Part shown: piece by piece, positions 1 through 8,843 of the stretch
Layout: the number at the start of each line of letters is the position of its first letter
Numbering within the stretch: position 1 is the first letter of the stretch
From: Fluviispira multicolorata
GTDB lineage: Bacteria; Bdellovibrionota_B; Oligoflexia; Silvanigrellales; Silvanigrellaceae
Length of the DNA stretch: 64,000 bases
NCBI RefSeq assembly: GCF_009208585.1
Contig: NZ_WFLN01000005.1
Location: 517,470 to 581,469, forward strand
Direction: 5' to 3'
Notes under the pieces: model-generated
What the model was told of the DNA's origin: nothing
The model's database searches: none
The model's input: the letters and a program-made list of their open reading frames with translations, nothing else
Position numbers and translations under genes: made by a program

Positions 1-313
1 TTATATAGATTTATTTGTATTATTTTTTTTTAATAAAGATATGATTCATAATTTTATATTATATATTTATTATATAAATGCGTATGTTTTATATTGTATT
101 TTATGAATTTTTATTATGTATATTCAATATTATATTTTTTTAATTAAAATAGATAACCAAATTTTAAATTTACCATTCATGAGTGTTCGCCTTTTTTTTA
201 AGCTAATTTTGATTTTATATTTGAAATGAATTCACTTTTATGATTTATGGGTGTATTCAGATAATGCCCATTATATTGGGACTAAATTTTTTTGACTATT
301 AGAGAGTATAATT
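1..313. other. AT-rich intergenic stretch, no gene seen
   Basis: This stretch is very AT-rich with long A/T homopolymers and no credible reading frame in either direction. It presumably carries the promoter of the rdgC-like gene that starts at 314. I see no convincing terminator, tRNA or repeat in it. Confidence 0.6.
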
Positions 314-1012
314 ATGTCAATAGCTTCTGGATCACTCGCTCTCAAGCGATTTCAAATACTAACTCCCATAAAGGAAACCCCATTTTCTTGGATTGTGGAG
401 CGTATGGCTAAAGCTTTTATATCTCCTATAGGCTTAGATGATACACGAGAAGAGTCAATCGGTTTTTGCCATCCTTTTACTGGTGAGCCTAAAATAGAAG
501 ATCCTTTTTCGTTGATTTATGAAAATGCATTTTTATTTGCTATTCGGGCAGACAAAAAGAAAATACCTGCTACTTTTATGAAATTGCAACTGCGTGCTGC
601 ATTTGAGGTGCTTGGTCATGAGAAAGAAGATGAACATGGAAATGTTCGTAAGGTCGGAAAAAAAGTAAGAGAGTCTATTAAAGACAGACTGAAAGAAGAG
701 CTTTTAAAATCCTCACTTCCCTCAGTGCGTCTCATCGAAGTTATTTGGCATTTAGATACCAATCAAATCTGGCTTACATCTGCTTCTTCTGCGGTTATAA
801 GTGAGTTTGAAAAATTATTTCAAGAAGCTTTTTCGCTTCCGCTTATTTTATTAAATCCCGGAACTTCATCTGTCGATTTTGAACGAATACAGTTGGGTTT
901 AAAGGTTGATTTACAACCTCTTCATGATGTTTCTCCGGTTTCATTTTCAACAGCAGACTTAAAAAAATTCCAAACGAAGGGTTCAATAGAAAATGAAGCC
1001 CCCGTTTTTTAG
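314..1012 (+). CDS. rdgC: RdgC-like recombination-associated protein
   Basis: The 232-aa product resembles the N-terminal two thirds of RdgC, a ring-shaped DNA-binding protein that limits RecA access to DNA. Matching blocks are the early 'FISPIG..D' segment (residues 35-41), a 'GF.HPF' element, the 'K.KIPA' segment around residue 82, a charged 'KKVRESIKDRLKEELL' helix (about 115-130) that matches the family's 'KK..KD.LKDE.L' block, and a following 'IEVIWHLDT..IWL.SAS' beta segment. E. coli RdgC is about 300 aa, so the C-terminal part is reduced or diverged here. The gene is followed after 11 bp by bcp and is probably cotranscribed with it. The family assignment rests on motif order and is moderately sure; DNA binding is inferred from the family. 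Confidence 0.55.
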   Translation: MSIASGSLALKRFQILTPIKETPFSWIVERMAKAFISPIGLDDTREESIGFCHPFTGEPKIEDPFSLIYENAFLFAIRADKKKIPATFMKLQLRAAFEVLGHEKEDEHGNVRKVGKKVRESIKDRLKEELLKSSLPSVRLIEVIWHLDTNQIWLTSASSAVISEFEKLFQEAFSLPLILLNPGTSSVDFERIQLGLKVDLQPLHDVSPVSFSTADLKKFQTKGSIENEAPVF

Positions 1013-1023
1013 GAGGAGACAAT

Positions 1024-1518
1024 ATGCCTTCAAAGAAAAAAGTAATAACTCCAATACTTGAAAAATATTATAAGTGTCCTAAATTTAGCACTTTAAATTC
1101 TAATGAAGAAAAAGTAACTTTGGCTGATTTTACCGACAATTGGCTTGTGCTTTATTTTTACCCTAAAGATATGACTTCAGGTTGTACAACAGAAGCTATT
1201 GATTTCCAAAATCAAGCAAAAAAATTTTCATCTGTACATTGTCAAATCGTTGGTGTGAGTAAAGATTCTTGCGTGAGTCATCAAAAGTTTGCAACTAAGG
1301 AAAATTTGAAGTTTACGCTTTTATCTGACACAGAAGGGAAAATGTGTGAAGCGTTTTCTGTTTGGAAAGAAAAAAGCATGTATGGAAAAAAATATATGGG
1401 AATAGAGCGCTCTACTTTTTTAATAAATCCTGAAGGATTTATTGTTGCAGAGTGGAGAAAGGTTAAAGTGACAAACCATGTTGATGAAGTTTTTAAGATT
1501 CTCAAACAACTTCAATAA
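1024..1518 (+). CDS. bcp: Peroxiredoxin, Bcp/PrxQ type (apparently 1-Cys)
   Basis: This 164-aa protein has the thioredoxin-fold peroxiredoxin signature 'YFYPKDMTSGCTTEA' (residues 44-58), with peroxidatic Cys54 preceded by the usual Pro and Thr. Bcp/PrxQ enzymes reduce hydrogen peroxide and organic hydroperoxides in the cytoplasm, normally with thioredoxin. Many members have a resolving Cys five residues after the first, but here that position (59) is Ile, so another Cys (72, 82 or 103 region) or an external thiol must resolve the sulfenic acid. A strong AGGAGG ribosome-binding site lies just before the ATG. It follows the rdgC-like gene by 11 bp. The call as a PrxQ-family peroxiredoxin is secure; the resolving mechanism is open. 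Confidence 0.9.
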   Translation: MPSKKKVITPILEKYYKCPKFSTLNSNEEKVTLADFTDNWLVLYFYPKDMTSGCTTEAIDFQNQAKKFSSVHCQIVGVSKDSCVSHQKFATKENLKFTLLSDTEGKMCEAFSVWKEKSMYGKKYMGIERSTFLINPEGFIVAEWRKVKVTNHVDEVFKILKQLQ

Positions 1519-1634
1519 TTCATTTTTGACTCAGGTAAATTGATCCATCTTCATTACTGTTTCCTTATTGTTACTTCAATGATAATATTTCTAATTGAAT
1601 GTTTCAAAAAAAAATTGAAATAGGAGATTGGATT

Positions 1635-2399
1635 ATGCAAGACAAGGAACAATCTACTCCATCAGTAATCGTTCAGAGAGATAAAGATGAACTTGCTAAA
1701 GGATATCCAAAATGGTTTAGATTTTTAGAGACAATTGGTCTTATTCTTTTTTTTATCCTCGTTGCAATTATTGCAATTAGAATTTCCATCGTAGCAAATG
1801 AGCTTTGGTACTTTATTCTGCCATCTCTTATTTTAGGGTGGATTTTTAGCGATTTTATTGGTGGTCTTGTTCACTGGGCTGGAGACACTTGGGGATCGGT
1901 TGATATGCCTATTTTAGGACCAGCACTTATTCGCCCTTTTAGGGAGCATCATGTAGATCCTTATGCAATCACCCGCCATGACTTTATTGAAACCAATGCA
2001 GCTTGTGCGCTTGCTGGTGTGCCGATATTATTTTCATGTTTATTTTTAAAAATGGGGAAAGAATTTCCAATTTCTTCATTTATCGCATTTTTTGTCTTTT
2101 TTTTAACAATATTTGTTTTATTTACAAACCAAATACATAAGTGGGCCCACACAAAAAAGAAAAATAAAATATTAATTTTCCTTCAAAATGCGCATATTAT
2201 TTTAAATCCAGAACATCATCAGATCCATCATACTCCTCCTTTTAATAAATATTATTGCATAACAACAGGTTGGCTAAATTCATTTTTAAATTCCATAGGA
2301 TTTTTTCCAAAATTCGAGAAATTAATTATGAAATACACTCATGCTTTACCGAGGCGTGATGATATTGGAGTCTCTGCAGCTGAAAAAGAAATAAAATAA
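1635..2399 (+). CDS. carF: CarF/TMEM189-like plasmanylethanolamine desaturase
   Basis: This 254-aa integral membrane protein has the histidine pattern of the Kua/TMEM189 (CarF, PEDS1) family: H80 in 'GLVHWAGD', H105-H106 in 'REHHVDP', H115, H168 and H172 in 'QIHKWAH', and H194, H195, H198, H199 in 'PEHHQIHH'. Family members use a di-iron site and O2 to put the vinyl-ether bond into plasmanyl lipids, making plasmalogens. Hydrophobic segments lie at about 33-52, 58-78, 122-138 and 148-166. I chose the ATG at 1635 because AGGAG sits 8 bp upstream; an in-frame ATG at 1599 has no such site and would add 12 residues. It stands alone with no other lipid gene beside it. The family is clear; the substrate is inferred. 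Confidence 0.82.
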   Translation: MQDKEQSTPSVIVQRDKDELAKGYPKWFRFLETIGLILFFILVAIIAIRISIVANELWYFILPSLILGWIFSDFIGGLVHWAGDTWGSVDMPILGPALIRPFREHHVDPYAITRHDFIETNAACALAGVPILFSCLFLKMGKEFPISSFIAFFVFFLTIFVLFTNQIHKWAHTKKKNKILIFLQNAHIILNPEHHQIHHTPPFNKYYCITTGWLNSFLNSIGFFPKFEKLIMKYTHALPRRDDIGVSAAEKEIK

Positions 2400-2470
2400 A
2401 TTCTTGTTTTGAATTCATTTTAAATTTATAGCTTGTAAGGAAATGTGTTTTATTTGTTTATTTTTAGGGC

Positions 2471-3112
2471 ATGATCGATCTAATGGACTTATTACAAAAA
2501 ATTCAAAAACAAGTTCAAGATAAACTTTTAGCAAATGTCAATGAAGGTGTTGAAAGATATCCATTGCCAAGTAATATATTAATATTAAAAAACACGAATG
2601 AAAATATTATATTATCATTAGGAAAATCAGATAAAAAATTTCTTATTTTATCTGATTTTCCTATTCATGAAGAAAATATCTCTGAAGGGTTTTTAAGTAT
2701 AATTGCGAATAATAAAGGATTAATTGTAAATTTATTAGAAAAATTAGGTATCATCGATGATGCTTATTTTGCGTATACATTGAGCAATTATATACCCTCA
2801 CCCCTTATTTCGAACACACTTTCAGAGCATGTGAATCCCAAATTGTATGAGACAGTTATTAAACTTAAGCCACATGCTATATTTTGTTTTGGTCATCGCT
2901 CATTACTTTCTCTTTCTACTATAAGTCGCAGTCCCATTGCTGTGCCTCTTAACGAAAATCAAGAGCTTTCTCTTTTCCAATACGAGAATTCTGTAGCAAG
3001 GTTGTTTTATCTTTCAAGTATAAAAGATCTCTTAAGTTTTCCGATTTGGCGGAAGCAGGTTTGGCAGGTTTTGCATACTTTTTATAAAGATAACTCACAA
3101 TTGCTTTCTTGA
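2471..3112 (+). CDS. Hypothetical protein, possible uracil-DNA-glycosylase-like fold
   Basis: I do not firmly recognise this 213-aa protein. It has an amphipathic N-terminal helix, then a block 'KFLILSDFP' (about 56-64), a helical stretch, 'DDAYFAYTLSNYIPSP' (about 97-112) and 'LKPHAIFCFGHRSL' (about 137-150). The last two resemble the spacing of strand and helix blocks in family-4-like uracil-DNA glycosylases, including the 'LKP..I..LG' turn, but the catalytic N-terminal Gly-Asp/Glu motif of active enzymes is not visible. A degenerate, non-catalytic member of that fold is one possibility. The start is uncertain: ATG at 2471 has a poor ribosome-binding site and an in-frame ATG at 2483 would remove four residues. 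It lies alone between carF and tig. Confidence 0.55.
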   Translation: MIDLMDLLQKIQKQVQDKLLANVNEGVERYPLPSNILILKNTNENIILSLGKSDKKFLILSDFPIHEENISEGFLSIIANNKGLIVNLLEKLGIIDDAYFAYTLSNYIPSPLISNTLSEHVNPKLYETVIKLKPHAIFCFGHRSLLSLSTISRSPIAVPLNENQELSLFQYENSVARLFYLSSIKDLLSFPIWRKQVWQVLHTFYKDNSQLLS

Positions 3113-3281
3113 TGATAATTTATCATTTTGATGACTGAAAATGCACTTCCGTATTGACCTATTAGCCTCTCTTTAGTAATTGATCCAAGCTAATAGCCTT
3201 TGCTTTGTACTTATTATTTGGGCTTGGCAATTTTTAAAGCAAAATCCTTTTGTAGGATTATTTTGTAAGTGGGAACAAAAA

Positions 3282-4580
3282 ATGACATTTTCCTCAACAA
3301 TCGAAGAAGTAAACAGCACACGTCGTAAGTTTAAAATCTCCGTACCAGCATCCTCAATCAAAGATGCTTTTCAAGCGGTGGCTACAGAAATTCAAAAAAC
3401 CGCAGAAATTCGTGGTTTTCGTAAAGGAAAAGCGCCGGCAACTCTCATTCGCAAATTTTATATGGGTGATATTGTTAAAAAAGCTGCCGATCGTGTTATC
3501 AATGAGGCTTACTCAAGTGCCTCAAAAACTGTTGACTTTCAAATCGTAAGCCATCCTCACATCGAACCTGTAAATCAATTTGATGAAAGCCAAGATTTCG
3601 AATTTTCAGCAACTGTTGATATCAATCCTAAAATAGAGATTAAAGATTATCAGCAAATTATTATTAAAATGAACAAAAATCTTGAAATAGATGTTGAAGC
3701 AGAAGTTGAAAAACTTTTAAATAATTATGCACGTGCATTAGGTAAAACTGAAAAGGATGAATCAGGGCGAGTTATTGTCAAAGGTGATGTTGCAAACGTA
3801 AGTTATACTGTAACTCATGATGGTAAACTACTTGAAGGAAAAGAAGCAAAAAATCAATTAATTGAACTCAATGGCTCAAATCTGGCTGCAATTGAAGATG
3901 CTATTGTTGGAATGAAAGCTTTAGAAACCAAAGAATTTCCAGTAGATTTACCCGAAAACTTTGCGGATGCTGATCTTAAAGGAAAGACGGTACAATTTTC
4001 TTTAGTATTGAATAGCGTTGAAACTCTTGTCCCTTCTGCATTTGATGAAGAATTTGCTAAGCGTCTTGGTTATCCGGGAATGGATGAAGTGCGCAATAAC
4101 TTAAGAGAAACTATTAAGAGAAGCAATGAAGAAGCGCGTTCAAACGTTGCATTCGAGCAAGTTGTTGAACAAGTGTTAACAACAAATGAGTTTGAAGTTG
4201 CTGAAAGTCTTATAGAAAGTACAATTGACAGGGCTATTGCTGATGCGAACTCACGCCTTGCTAAAGATGCGCAAATTAAGCCAGAAAACGAAGAAGCACG
4301 TACTAAATACCGTGATTGGGCAAATAAGCAAGTACGTGGAATTCTTGCACTTGGTCATATTGCCCGCCAAGAAGGCGTTTCTGTCACAGATGATGAAATG
4401 CTTCGTGACATGGCTTCCTATGCTATGGCAAATCAAATGGATCCTCAGCAGCTTGTAAAGCGTGCTGGTGCGCAGGTTTATGATGAATTTCGTGGTCAAG
4501 TCATGATTCGTAAAGTTATTTCAAAAATTCTTGAAACGGCTAAAGTAGAATACACAGCCGAAAATACAGATACAAAATAA
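3282..4580 (+). CDS. tig: Trigger factor, ribosome-associated chaperone
   Basis: This 432-aa protein has the full trigger-factor layout and the same length as E. coli Tig. The N-terminal ribosome-binding domain carries the L23-docking signature 'GFRKGKAP' at residues 45-52. A FKBP-type prolyl isomerase domain follows (about 155-245), containing 'VKGDVANVSYT' and 'LNGSNLAAIEDAIVGM', and the rest is the helical substrate-cradling C-terminal domain. It binds nascent chains at the ribosome exit tunnel. I chose the ATG at 3282 because homology begins there; the frame is open 34 codons upstream but that part is unlike the family. In many bacteria clpP and clpX follow tig; here an unrelated small exported protein does. 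Confidence 0.97.
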   Translation: MTFSSTIEEVNSTRRKFKISVPASSIKDAFQAVATEIQKTAEIRGFRKGKAPATLIRKFYMGDIVKKAADRVINEAYSSASKTVDFQIVSHPHIEPVNQFDESQDFEFSATVDINPKIEIKDYQQIIIKMNKNLEIDVEAEVEKLLNNYARALGKTEKDESGRVIVKGDVANVSYTVTHDGKLLEGKEAKNQLIELNGSNLAAIEDAIVGMKALETKEFPVDLPENFADADLKGKTVQFSLVLNSVETLVPSAFDEEFAKRLGYPGMDEVRNNLRETIKRSNEEARSNVAFEQVVEQVLTTNEFEVAESLIESTIDRAIADANSRLAKDAQIKPENEEARTKYRDWANKQVRGILALGHIARQEGVSVTDDEMLRDMASYAMANQMDPQQLVKRAGAQVYDEFRGQVMIRKVISKILETAKVEYTAENTDTK

Positions 4581-4676
4581 TTTTTTTGTATCTTGGAATA
4601 AACCTTCTTAGAGAGTCGTTAATATAATAGAGCATGATTTGCTCCTTGAATATTGATTCTTTATGGAGGTTTTATT

Positions 4677-5003
4677 ATGAAACTTGTATCTACAATAATT
4701 GCATCTGTTTTTGCATTGTCTTCTGTTTCTGCTTTTGCTCAAGGTAACGAACCATCTGCTTCGCCTGGAGCTCCTACTGCAGCGGCAGCACCTGCTTCTG
4801 AAGCAGCTAAGCCTGCAGCAGCTCCTACAGCAACTGCGTCGGCTGAACAAGCTCCAGCAGCTGAAAAGAAAGAAGAGCACAAGAAGAAAGCTGAACATAA
4901 GAAGAAAGCTCAGCATAAGAACAAGGCAAGCAAGAAAAATAAGAAAGAAAAAGAAGCTGCTAAGTCTGATGCGCCTGCAGCAGAAGCTCCTGCTTCTAAC
5001 TAA
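4677..5003 (+). CDS. Small exported Ala/Pro/Lys-rich protein
   Basis: This 108-aa product begins with a good Sec signal peptide (residues 1-20, ending 'SAFAQ'). The mature part is low complexity: an Ala/Pro/Ser/Thr-rich stretch (about 22-65), a highly basic stretch of Lys, His and Glu with a repeated 'EHKKKA/QHKNKA' pattern (about 68-95), and an acidic Ala/Pro-rich tail. The shape resembles histone-H1-like or PAKK-type tails, but this one is exported, so a role in binding polyanions at the envelope is conceivable. I cannot name a family. A strong GGAGG site 7 bp before the ATG at 4677 fixes the start. A clear terminator follows, so it is a single-gene unit. Confidence 0.8.
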   Translation: MKLVSTIIASVFALSSVSAFAQGNEPSASPGAPTAAAAPASEAAKPAAAPTATASAEQAPAAEKKEEHKKKAEHKKKAQHKNKASKKNKKEKEAAKSDAPAAEAPASN

Positions 5004-5023
5004 TTAGAAGAAAAAGAGTTTTT

Positions 5024-5049
5024 AAACACCCCAAAAGGGTGTTTTTTTT
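5024..5049 (+). terminator. Rho-independent terminator after the Ala/Pro/Lys-rich gene
   Basis: An 8-bp stem (AAACACCC at 5024-5031 pairing with GGGTGTTT at 5037-5044) encloses a 5-nt loop and runs into a T-tract. Confidence 0.88.
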
Positions 5050-5246
5050 ATTTGAAGCGACATTTAAGTTATTGAAAATATAAAAAATAAATAAACCTCA
5101 TTGTAACATATTATAAATATTAATATAATATAAAAATAAAATTTGTTTATTTCAACTCCTGTTTGTGCTAATATATTACATCTACGAGTTCGAGTCATTC
5201 GTTCTCAAAATATTTACCCAAAATTAAAAAATAAGAGGTCTTTAAG

Positions 5247-5651
5247 TTGGCTTTTTTTAAGAGCATATTCTTTATTATTTTTTGTTTGTTTCAATTTAAA
5301 TTATTTGCGACTGAAAAAGCTTATGATCAGAAAATTGAACATGCATTAAATAAACAGAAATCAAAATTAAGAATTAAAAAAATTAAGACTATCAAAATGT
5401 ATACTAAGGTTTTTGTTGTTACTCCAAGTACTTATTACACTCCTGATTTCTATAATCAAAACGACTTAAATAATATTTTTTTATTCGTTCAAAAAGTTCG
5501 TCAAAAAGTAGAGAAGCCAATTCAATTTAAAGAAGTTAACTTAAAAAATAATACTGAGATGAGTTTTGCAACTCATCTAGATACAGGAAATTCTTTTGAA
5601 TCAGTAGAAGATTTTAAAGTAAGCATTGAGATTAAGGCAAAATTTTTATAA
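5247..5651 (+). CDS. Small exported hypothetical protein
   Basis: This 134-aa protein starts at a TTG codon, with AAGAGG about 9 bp upstream; no ATG in this frame fits better. Residues 1-21 form a hydrophobic Sec signal peptide ending 'KLFA'. The mature part has a basic stretch (about 33-47), a central 'VFVVTPSTYYTPDFYNQND' strand region and a C-terminal strand 'FKVSIEIKAKF', which suggests a small beta-rich periplasmic or outer-membrane-associated protein. I do not recognise a family. It is convergent with ileS, and a shared terminator overlaps its stop codon. Confidence 0.65.
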   Translation: MAFFKSIFFIIFCLFQFKLFATEKAYDQKIEHALNKQKSKLRIKKIKTIKMYTKVFVVTPSTYYTPDFYNQNDLNNIFLFVQKVRQKVEKPIQFKEVNLKNNTEMSFATHLDTGNSFESVEDFKVSIEIKAKFL

Positions 5652-5670
5652 ACTTTGCCTTAATTTATTT
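5632..5670. terminator. Bidirectional terminator between convergent genes
   Basis: TTAAGGCAAA (5632-5641) pairs with TTTGCCTTAA (5654-5663). T-rich sequence follows on the plus strand, and the complement of the left side gives a weaker T-run on the minus strand. The hairpin overlaps the 3' end of the plus-strand gene and ends just before the ileS stop. Confidence 0.6.
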
Positions 5671-5671
5671 C

Positions 5672-8600
5672 TCAGTTTATTAGAGCCATTAAAATTTCTA
5701 TTTTTTCCCCTTCACAATCTAATTCAGCAACATATTTTGCTTCTACTTTTAAAGTATCTACAATTTGGGAAAGCGTTTCATCTTCAATATATTCTTTATT
5801 AGAATTTATTGCATGTGCAAGCGCAGAACTTGTTTTTAATTGTAAATACATTTTATCTTCAACATTAAAATCAGCTGATTTTCTTGCCTTTTGAATAAGG
5901 CTAACAAGTTCTCTTGCAATTCCTTCAAAGCGAAGCTCTTCAGTCAATGTAGGGTCAAGTGCTGCTACCAATTCTGCGTCGGTAGCTACTAAATTACTTC
6001 CACTTGGGCGTAACTCAATAAGAACTTGCTCGTGATGTAAAATGAAATCTTTAATTTGAATTGTTTCTTTACGAAGGGCCTTGGCTGCATTTTCTTGAGA
6101 AATGTCAGAAAGTAGTGTTTGTAATTCTTTTATCCGATCTCCAAGAGATTTACCAAGAATTTTAAAATTAGGTTTAACAATAATTTTTGCAAGTTCAGAT
6201 GGATCATATGTAATCAATACATCTTTGACATTTAACTCTTCACAAATAACATGCTTCATTTTTAAAATTTGTTCGCCATATTCTTTAGAAAGAACGCCTA
6301 CTGTTAGTTTTTTTAAAGGTTGCCGATTTTTTAATTTATGTGAGACTCGAATTGTTCTTCCAAGTTCCACAACTCTGCGAGCAATTGCAACTTCTTTTAA
6401 GAGAGCTTGTTCCGTAGAGTTTAATTCCCTGTGCTCAGGTAACATTGATAAATGAACACTTCCCACTTTTTTAAGTTCTTTTGTAAGTGCAAGCTTTCCA
6501 AAGAAATATTCCGCTGCAAAAGGAGCAAATGGGGCAAGAATTTGAGTTGCTTGTAAGAGAACTTCATATAATGTTGAATATGCTTCTTTATTGCTACTCC
6601 AAAAACGTCTACGACTTCTGCGAATATACCAATTATTTAAATCATCAAAAAATTCAATTATTGTAGGTGCTGCCTTCGCAATTTGGTATGAATTCATAGC
6701 TTCATCTATGTTTTTTACAAGTTCATTAAGACGTAATAAGATCCATTTATCTAAAGAGTTTTCACTTTTAACAAGATCTTTTTCAGGATCCCAACAGTCA
6801 ATTGAAGCGTATGTGGCAAAAAATGAATAAGCATTCCATAAAGGTAACAACACTCGACGGGTGCTTTCTTTTACACCATCGACACTAAAGCGAACTTCTT
6901 CAGCAACAGTGGCTGGCGAAGAAAGTAAGAATAGTCTAACGGAGTCTGCTCCGAATTCGTCAAGTGTTGCCATGGGGTCGGGATAGTTTTTGAGGCTCTT
7001 GCTCATTTTACGGCCATCTTCAGCAAGCACGAGGCCATTCACAACCACGTTCTTAAAAGCAGGTTTCTCAAAAAGCAAGCCAGAAAGTAAAGTTAATGTG
7101 TAAAACCAACCTCGAGTTTGATCGAGACCTTCACAAATAAAATCTGCAGGGAAAAGGTCTCTAAATTCTTCTGCCCTTTCAAAAGGGTAATGATGTTGAG
7201 CATAAGGCATTGAGCCTGACTCAAACCAACAGTCAAGTACAAACGGCACACGAGTTAAGACCGTGCCAGGATATTTTTTAGATGGAATTACAATATCATC
7301 AATAAATTCCATATGAATATCAGTGATTTTTTTATCAGTATATTTTTGTAGTTCTGCAACAGAGCCTAGGCATATTTCTTCGCCTGTTTCAGCATTCTTC
7401 CAGATTGGAATTGGATTTCCCCAATAACGGGAACGACCAATATTCCAATCCCGAGCATTTTCAAGCCATTTTCCAAAACGTCCTGATTTTATATGATCAG
7501 GCATCCAATTTATCTGGCTATTCATTTTTAAGAGAAGTTCTTTATTTTCTTCAATTTTTACAAACCAAGAAGGAACAGCTCTATACATAAGAGGTAAGCC
7601 TGAACGATAGCAATGCGGATAACTGTGAACAAAGGTTTCGTGTTTAAAGACAAAACCACGCTTTTTAAGATCCGAGATAATGAGTTTATCAGCAGATTTA
7701 AAATCTAAGCCTACAAGTTCTGGATGATTTCCTTCTTTGAATTTTCCATTGGTATCTAGATGGTCTAAAATAGGCAAATCATAGCGTTTAGCAGTGTTAA
7801 AGTCATCTTCACCAAAGGCAGGAGACGTATGTACAGCTCCCGTACCTGTGTCGTGTAATACGTAATTTGTTGCATATACCTTAAATGCGTTTTCACCTGC
7901 TTCTTCGAGCCATGAGGTAAAGAAAGGCTCATAACTTGTATTTTCAAGTTCTTCACCTAAAATTTCGCGGACAATTTTATATGTGTTTTCTTTAGGCCAG
8001 TAGGCAGAAATCCTATCTTTTAAAATATAGAAAGATTCGTTTGAAGCACTGTCGTGAACCTCTGCATAAATTCCTTTTCCATCAATTGCGATAGCTAAGT
8101 TTGCAGGAAGTGTCCAAGGTGTCGTGGTCCACACAAGCAGGTTTTTAGCGGCGTGTTTGCCTTTTAGTTTGGCTTTAACAGTTAAAGATGGATCTTGCAC
8201 ATCTCTATAGTCAAGGCTTGCTTCAAAATTTGATAGAGTTGTTCCTAATGCTGATGAGTAACTTACAACAAATTTACTCTCATAAATAAAGCCTTTGTCC
8301 CAAAGAGTTTTGAGAGCATGCCATACGCTTTCCATAAATGGAGTGTCCATTGTGCGGTATTCATTTTCCATGTCCACCCAACGTCCAAGACGGCGTATGT
8401 AGTTTCTCCACTCTCTTGTATAGCGGACAACAGATTCGCGGCAAGCTTGATTAAATTTTGGAATTCCATAGTTTTCTATATCAAGTTTTCCATTCAAACC
8501 AAGTTCTTTTTGTACTAGAAGCTCTACAGGAACTCCATGACAATCCCAGCCAAACCGTCTTTCAACTCTGTTTCCTTTCATTGTAAAATAACGAGGAAAT

Positions 8601-8803
8601 GCATCTTTAATAGAGCTAGGGACAAAGTGACCAAAATGAGGAAGTCCTGTGGCAAAAGGAGGGCCATCATAAAAGTTGTATTTTTTATTTTCAGGGCGCT
8701 CCAAAATGCTTCGTTGAAAGATATTTTCATTATCCCATTTTTTAAGCATTTCTTTCTCTACCGCAGGGAAATCAATTCCCCTGGCTGGTTTTTCGACTTG
8801 CAT
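5672..8803 (-). CDS. ileS: Isoleucyl-tRNA synthetase, IleRS2 (eukaryote-like) type
   Basis: This 1043-aa class I synthetase charges tRNA-Ile in the cytoplasm. The HIGH motif appears as H56-F-G-H59 within 'PFATGLPHFGHF', and KMSKS is at residues 599-603 in 'GRKMSKSLKNYPDP'. The editing domain lies between, with 'VWTTTPWTLPANLA' near residues 225-238, and a long C-terminal anticodon-binding region follows. The length, 'YDGPPFATGLPH' and 'RRFGWDCHGVPVE' mark the IleRS2 clade shared with eukaryotic cytosolic enzymes and MupA. Family knowledge predicts low mupirocin sensitivity. The zinc-binding Cys tail of IleRS1 is absent. The ATG at 8803 has AAGGGAG upstream. A structured leader precedes it (separate entry). 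Confidence 0.97.
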   Translation of the reverse strand: MQVEKPARGIDFPAVEKEMLKKWDNENIFQRSILERPENKKYNFYDGPPFATGLPHFGHFVPSSIKDAFPRYFTMKGNRVERRFGWDCHGVPVELLVQKELGLNGKLDIENYGIPKFNQACRESVVRYTREWRNYIRRLGRWVDMENEYRTMDTPFMESVWHALKTLWDKGFIYESKFVVSYSSALGTTLSNFEASLDYRDVQDPSLTVKAKLKGKHAAKNLLVWTTTPWTLPANLAIAIDGKGIYAEVHDSASNESFYILKDRISAYWPKENTYKIVREILGEELENTSYEPFFTSWLEEAGENAFKVYATNYVLHDTGTGAVHTSPAFGEDDFNTAKRYDLPILDHLDTNGKFKEGNHPELVGLDFKSADKLIISDLKKRGFVFKHETFVHSYPHCYRSGLPLMYRAVPSWFVKIEENKELLLKMNSQINWMPDHIKSGRFGKWLENARDWNIGRSRYWGNPIPIWKNAETGEEICLGSVAELQKYTDKKITDIHMEFIDDIVIPSKKYPGTVLTRVPFVLDCWFESGSMPYAQHHYPFERAEEFRDLFPADFICEGLDQTRGWFYTLTLLSGLLFEKPAFKNVVVNGLVLAEDGRKMSKSLKNYPDPMATLDEFGADSVRLFLLSSPATVAEEVRFSVDGVKESTRRVLLPLWNAYSFFATYASIDCWDPEKDLVKSENSLDKWILLRLNELVKNIDEAMNSYQIAKAAPTIIEFFDDLNNWYIRRSRRRFWSSNKEAYSTLYEVLLQATQILAPFAPFAAEYFFGKLALTKELKKVGSVHLSMLPEHRELNSTEQALLKEVAIARRVVELGRTIRVSHKLKNRQPLKKLTVGVLSKEYGEQILKMKHVICEELNVKDVLITYDPSELAKIIVKPNFKILGKSLGDRIKELQTLLSDISQENAAKALRKETIQIKDFILHHEQVLIELRPSGSNLVATDAELVAALDPTLTEELRFEGIARELVSLIQKARKSADFNVEDKMYLQLKTSSALAHAINSNKEYIEDETLSQIVDTLKVEAKYVAELDCEGEKIEILMALIN

Positions 8804-8843
8804 TGAAACTCCCTTTGAAATTTGTCACTTTTGTTTATTTTAA

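Noticed and set aside
4608..4916. Antisense frame opposite the Ala/Pro/Lys-rich gene giving a Cys/Arg/Ser-rich protein.
   Set aside because: It is the mirror of a low-complexity coding region and has no ribosome-binding site.
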